A stretch of DNA of 64,000 nt from a candidate division FCPU426 bacterium. GTDB lineage: Bacteria > Oederibacteriota > Muellerivitia > Muellerivitales > Muellerivitaceae. The notes beneath the pieces are model-generated. The model saw only the letters and a list, made by a program, of their open reading frames with translations, was not told the DNA's origin and ran no database searches. How positions within the stretch are numbered: position 1 is the stretch's first letter; each line of letters starts with the position of its first letter. The stretch covers positions 601-64,600 of the forward strand of contig PLZG01000086.1 in NCBI GenBank assembly GCA_003152075.1, in the 5' to 3' direction. Shown in pieces: positions 61,925 to 64,000 of the stretch. Position numbers and translations under genes: made by a program.

Positions 61925-63490
61925 ATTTGTTTTAAAAAAATCCTCCCTGATTCCATAACAATCCGTTTTCTTTCGCTTTTTGTCGTTTCTATTTTCCTTT
62001 TACCCCATCCTTCCTTTTCCCAAATTGAAAGCGATCCATCTCGTCCCTTTGACGGTGGGGAAATTGTTGACTTGCCTGGAACAAAATTATTTTTAGGTGA
62101 CCTACCCCACGAAATTAAAATTACAACCGAACCTTTGTTTTTTCATAGTATCGAGGGTGATCTTGCCACGGAAGTAGGTTGGGTCGATCCAACCCGTTCG
62201 CATCAAATCGGGTTACGTTCATCATCTCCGGGGATTCTATTCGAAGGAATCCCTTTTCCCCTGGCCACCAATAAACAGATAGGGTGGATGTCGGCTGGAG
62301 GTTCCGTTGAAGTTTTTGATTTTCCTTCAGCTGCCTGGTGGGGTCCTTCTGCGGCCAGCGGAGCAGTTTTGCTCCAACCTTTTTCCGCCCAGTCCAAAGA
62401 TTCTAGTGAAATATCAATTTTTGGGGGCGCCAACGGTTTATTGGGGGGAGACTATATTTACCGCGGAAACTTATTATCGGTAAATGGAAATTATCAACAT
62501 ACCCCTCCAAGCTTTATCAATGGGAATGGTGCGGATTTTATTAATGTGTCCTCCCAACAAAATTGGGTGAAAACTAATACCATCGAGCTCAATAGTGGTT
62601 TTTTAGCTTCACAATGGTTGACCAACGATTATTGGTACTTAGCCTATTCAAGTTTCTCTCTTTTGAGTCCTAATTTTCAATCGCTCGAATTGAGACCCTA
62701 TTTCCAAACGGTCCAAACCAACGGCCAAACGGCCAAGGAAGTTGGAAGTTATTTAAATTACCACGTAAACATGGCTGGCCTTGCGGAAAGTCATCTGGGC
62801 TTTGGGATAAGCCATTTAGATTCTGGTCCCTTACCAACTCAAACTGATAAAGGGTTTGTTCAATCAACAAATTTCATAGATGTTTTAGGGGACGTCACTT
62901 TTGATTTAGCGTTACGATACGATTTCTCGAGCGCATCTACTGCATTGTTCAGCGATTTAGTTGGAATTCAAAATCATCGTGGGGATTTTGTGTTTTTCGC
63001 GAATTATGGTAAAGGAGTTTTGACCCCTGCCTCACAAGATGTACAAGAGGCTAATGTTGGGATTGGGTACCAAGCCACGGCTGAGTGGGACGCCAAGCTT
63101 AAATACATTCACGAACAAGTGGGCGCCCATCCGATTGACGGCGCCAAGGTCCAGGTTCAGTTTAATCACGATAGGACTTTTTTGATGATTTTTAAAAAAC
63201 CCAAAATTTTAATTGAGGGTCAGGGACTTCAAGATGAAAATGGAAATGTAGTTACGGACTTTGGTGGTCAGGTTGAATTCAGTTTTTTTCCACGTAATCA
63301 CTTTTGGCTAAAGGGAAGGGGGGGCTCCCAGCAACCTTTTTTTTGTGAGGCCGGAGGGGACTATTCTTTTGCCGTTGCCTTTAAAGCTTTTGTATCCGTT
63401 GCTAATTTGGATAACCTGCCAGTGGCTTGGCCTGACCCTAATTTGCCGGTAGGCCGTGTTCTGTGGGCAGGAATAAGTGGGCAATTTTGA
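61925..63490 (+). CDS. outer-membrane plug/barrel-like protein with no ordinary start codon
   Basis: The frame encodes ~520 residues: a signal peptide (FLSLFVVSIFLLPHPSFSQ), a segment like a TonB-receptor plug (SVEVFDFPSAAWWGPSAASG), then alternating beta strands of an outer-membrane barrel ending in ISGQF, with a terminal Phe as usual for barrels. No TonB box is evident. The track start (61811) reads through the tRNA. Between the tRNA and the signal peptide there is no in-frame ATG, GTG or TTG, so the coordinate given starts at an ATT and is only a guess. Initiation at ATT/ATC, or at a GTG inside the tRNA gene, are the options. Confidence 0.7.
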   Translation: MCFKKILPDSITIRFLSLFVVSIFLLPHPSFSQIESDPSRPFDGGEIVDLPGTKLFLGDLPHEIKITTEPLFFHSIEGDLATEVGWVDPTRSHQIGLRSSSPGILFEGIPFPLATNKQIGWMSAGGSVEVFDFPSAAWWGPSAASGAVLLQPFSAQSKDSSEISIFGGANGLLGGDYIYRGNLLSVNGNYQHTPPSFINGNGADFINVSSQQNWVKTNTIELNSGFLASQWLTNDYWYLAYSSFSLLSPNFQSLELRPYFQTVQTNGQTAKEVGSYLNYHVNMAGLAESHLGFGISHLDSGPLPTQTDKGFVQSTNFIDVLGDVTFDLALRYDFSSASTALFSDLVGIQNHRGDFVFFANYGKGVLTPASQDVQEANVGIGYQATAEWDAKLKYIHEQVGAHPIDGAKVQVQFNHDRTFLMIFKKPKILIEGQGLQDENGNVVTDFGGQVEFSFFPRNHFWLKGRGGSQQPFFCEAGGDYSFAVAFKAFVSVANLDNLPVAWPDPNLPVGRVLWAGISGQF

Positions 63491-63542
63491 CTTCGATTGG
63501 GTTTTCTTGACCCTTTGGTGGTTAACGTGTTAGGTTGAACCG

Positions 63543-64000
63543 ATGACAAAACCTTTATTTATTATATTTATCTTACTATTGGCACCTAACTTGGCTTGGT
63601 CATCGGGTCCAGGAACCAGCGGCGCCGATATTTTAAAAGTTCCCATTGGGGTACGTCCTGCGGCCTTGGGTGGAACTTATTCCGCTTTCGGGGATGATGT
63701 TTATGTAATTGGATTCAACCCCGCAGGTCTTGCCAGGATATCAAAATATAGCCTGGGAATAGACCATGTCCAGGGCTTCGCGGATGTTCAGGTTGAGTCT
63801 CTGAGTGTAGCGGTTCCTACCCAGAGTTACGGTAACTTCGGCGGTCAGGTTATTTTTCGGCATTTACCAAATATTCAAAACACTTTGGCTTCGGATCCGC
63901 CCATTACTGCTGATGATTTAGTAATAACCGTGGCGGACGCCCAACAATTCGGTAAGTTTGCAATCGGAGGATCTTTTAAAACCATCATTTCAAATCTGGG
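63543..64000 (+). CDS. PorV/UPF0164 family outer-membrane protein, 3' truncated by window edge
   Basis: The frame is open from ATG 63543 to the edge (152 codons) and is missing from the ORF track. A signal peptide (MTKPLFIIFILLLAPNLAWS) precedes SGADILKVPIGVRPAALGG and FGDDVYVIGFNPAGLARISK. These align with the start of the 56.9 kb fusion (FLKIPAGVRGAGMGG, ADDVSTTYWNTAGLAQI), so the two are paralogues. An AGGTTG about ten bases upstream may serve as ribosome site. Whether it has Ig or OmpA domains lies beyond the window. Confidence 0.85.
   Translation, partial: MTKPLFIIFILLLAPNLAWSSGPGTSGADILKVPIGVRPAALGGTYSAFGDDVYVIGFNPAGLARISKYSLGIDHVQGFADVQVESLSVAVPTQSYGNFGGQVIFRHLPNIQNTLASDPPITADDLVITVADAQQFGKFAIGGSFKTIISNL

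Overview
The window reads as ordinary chromosome from a diderm (two-membrane) bacterium with moderate GC. It carries outer-membrane assembly and lipoprotein export genes (bamA, tamB, lolC/lolD, surE, a PpiD-like foldase, many lipoproteins, and PorV-type barrels). These sit beside genes best known from Firmicutes: mcsA-mcsB-clpC, ywlE, purSQL, DUF4321, and zinc-finger L28/L32. I could not assign a phylum by reading alone. The mixture suits an uncultivated diderm lineage around Elusimicrobiota, Omnitrophota, WOR-3 or the FCB group, but that is inference. TTG and GTG starts preceded by good Shine-Dalgarno sites are unusually common. No CRISPR array, insertion sequence, prophage or integrase was seen.

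Layout. 1-2.2 kb: 3' part of glgP. 2.2-5.8 kb (minus): pheT, a small ZapB-like coiled coil and a long ZapA-like protein. 5.9-14.7 kb: prfB with its programmed frameshift, lysS, lolC/lolE, lolD, mcsA, mcsB, clpC. 14.7-23.1 kb: a giant tamB and bamA. 23.2-25.3 kb: surE, a short MetE-like protein and a NifU-type mini-protein. 25.4-31.6 kb: purB-purS-purQ-purL-purF. 31.6-33.9 kb (minus): a membrane diguanylate cyclase and two cupredoxin-fold lipoproteins. 34.1-40.9 kb: purM, an O-antigen-ligase/TPR protein, purN, purH, purD. 41-43 kb: tsaC, ywlE, rpiB and a lipoprotein. 43.2-47.1 kb: rpmB (minus), recG, rsmD, coaD. 47.4-55.1 kb: a long operon from a near-consensus promoter (yceD, rpmF, plsX, fabH, fabD, fabG, acpP, fabF, rnc, DUF4321, maf). 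55.1-56.6 kb (minus): PpiD/SurA-like foldase. 56.8-64 kb: an envelope cluster with a PorV-FlgD_Ig-OmpA fusion, a TPR/beta-propeller lipoprotein, a TPR protein, tRNA-Gly(CCC), a plug-and-barrel-like protein and a second, truncated PorV family gene.

How the parts fit. Nine purine genes (B,S,Q,L,F and M,N,H,D) cover most of IMP synthesis, interrupted by signalling and envelope genes; purC, purE and purK are not here. The fab operon links membrane lipid synthesis with ribosomal protein L32 and RNase III. Protein-arginine phosphorylation appears complete: kinase McsB, adaptor McsA, unfoldase ClpC, and a phosphatase, YwlE, 29 kb away. The most intriguing region is 56.8-64 kb. There the domain set of the Bacteroidetes type IX secretion protein PorE (lipoprotein TPR, beta-propeller, Ig-like/CRD-like fold, OmpA) seems to be split over two adjacent genes, one of which is fused to a PorV-like barrel.
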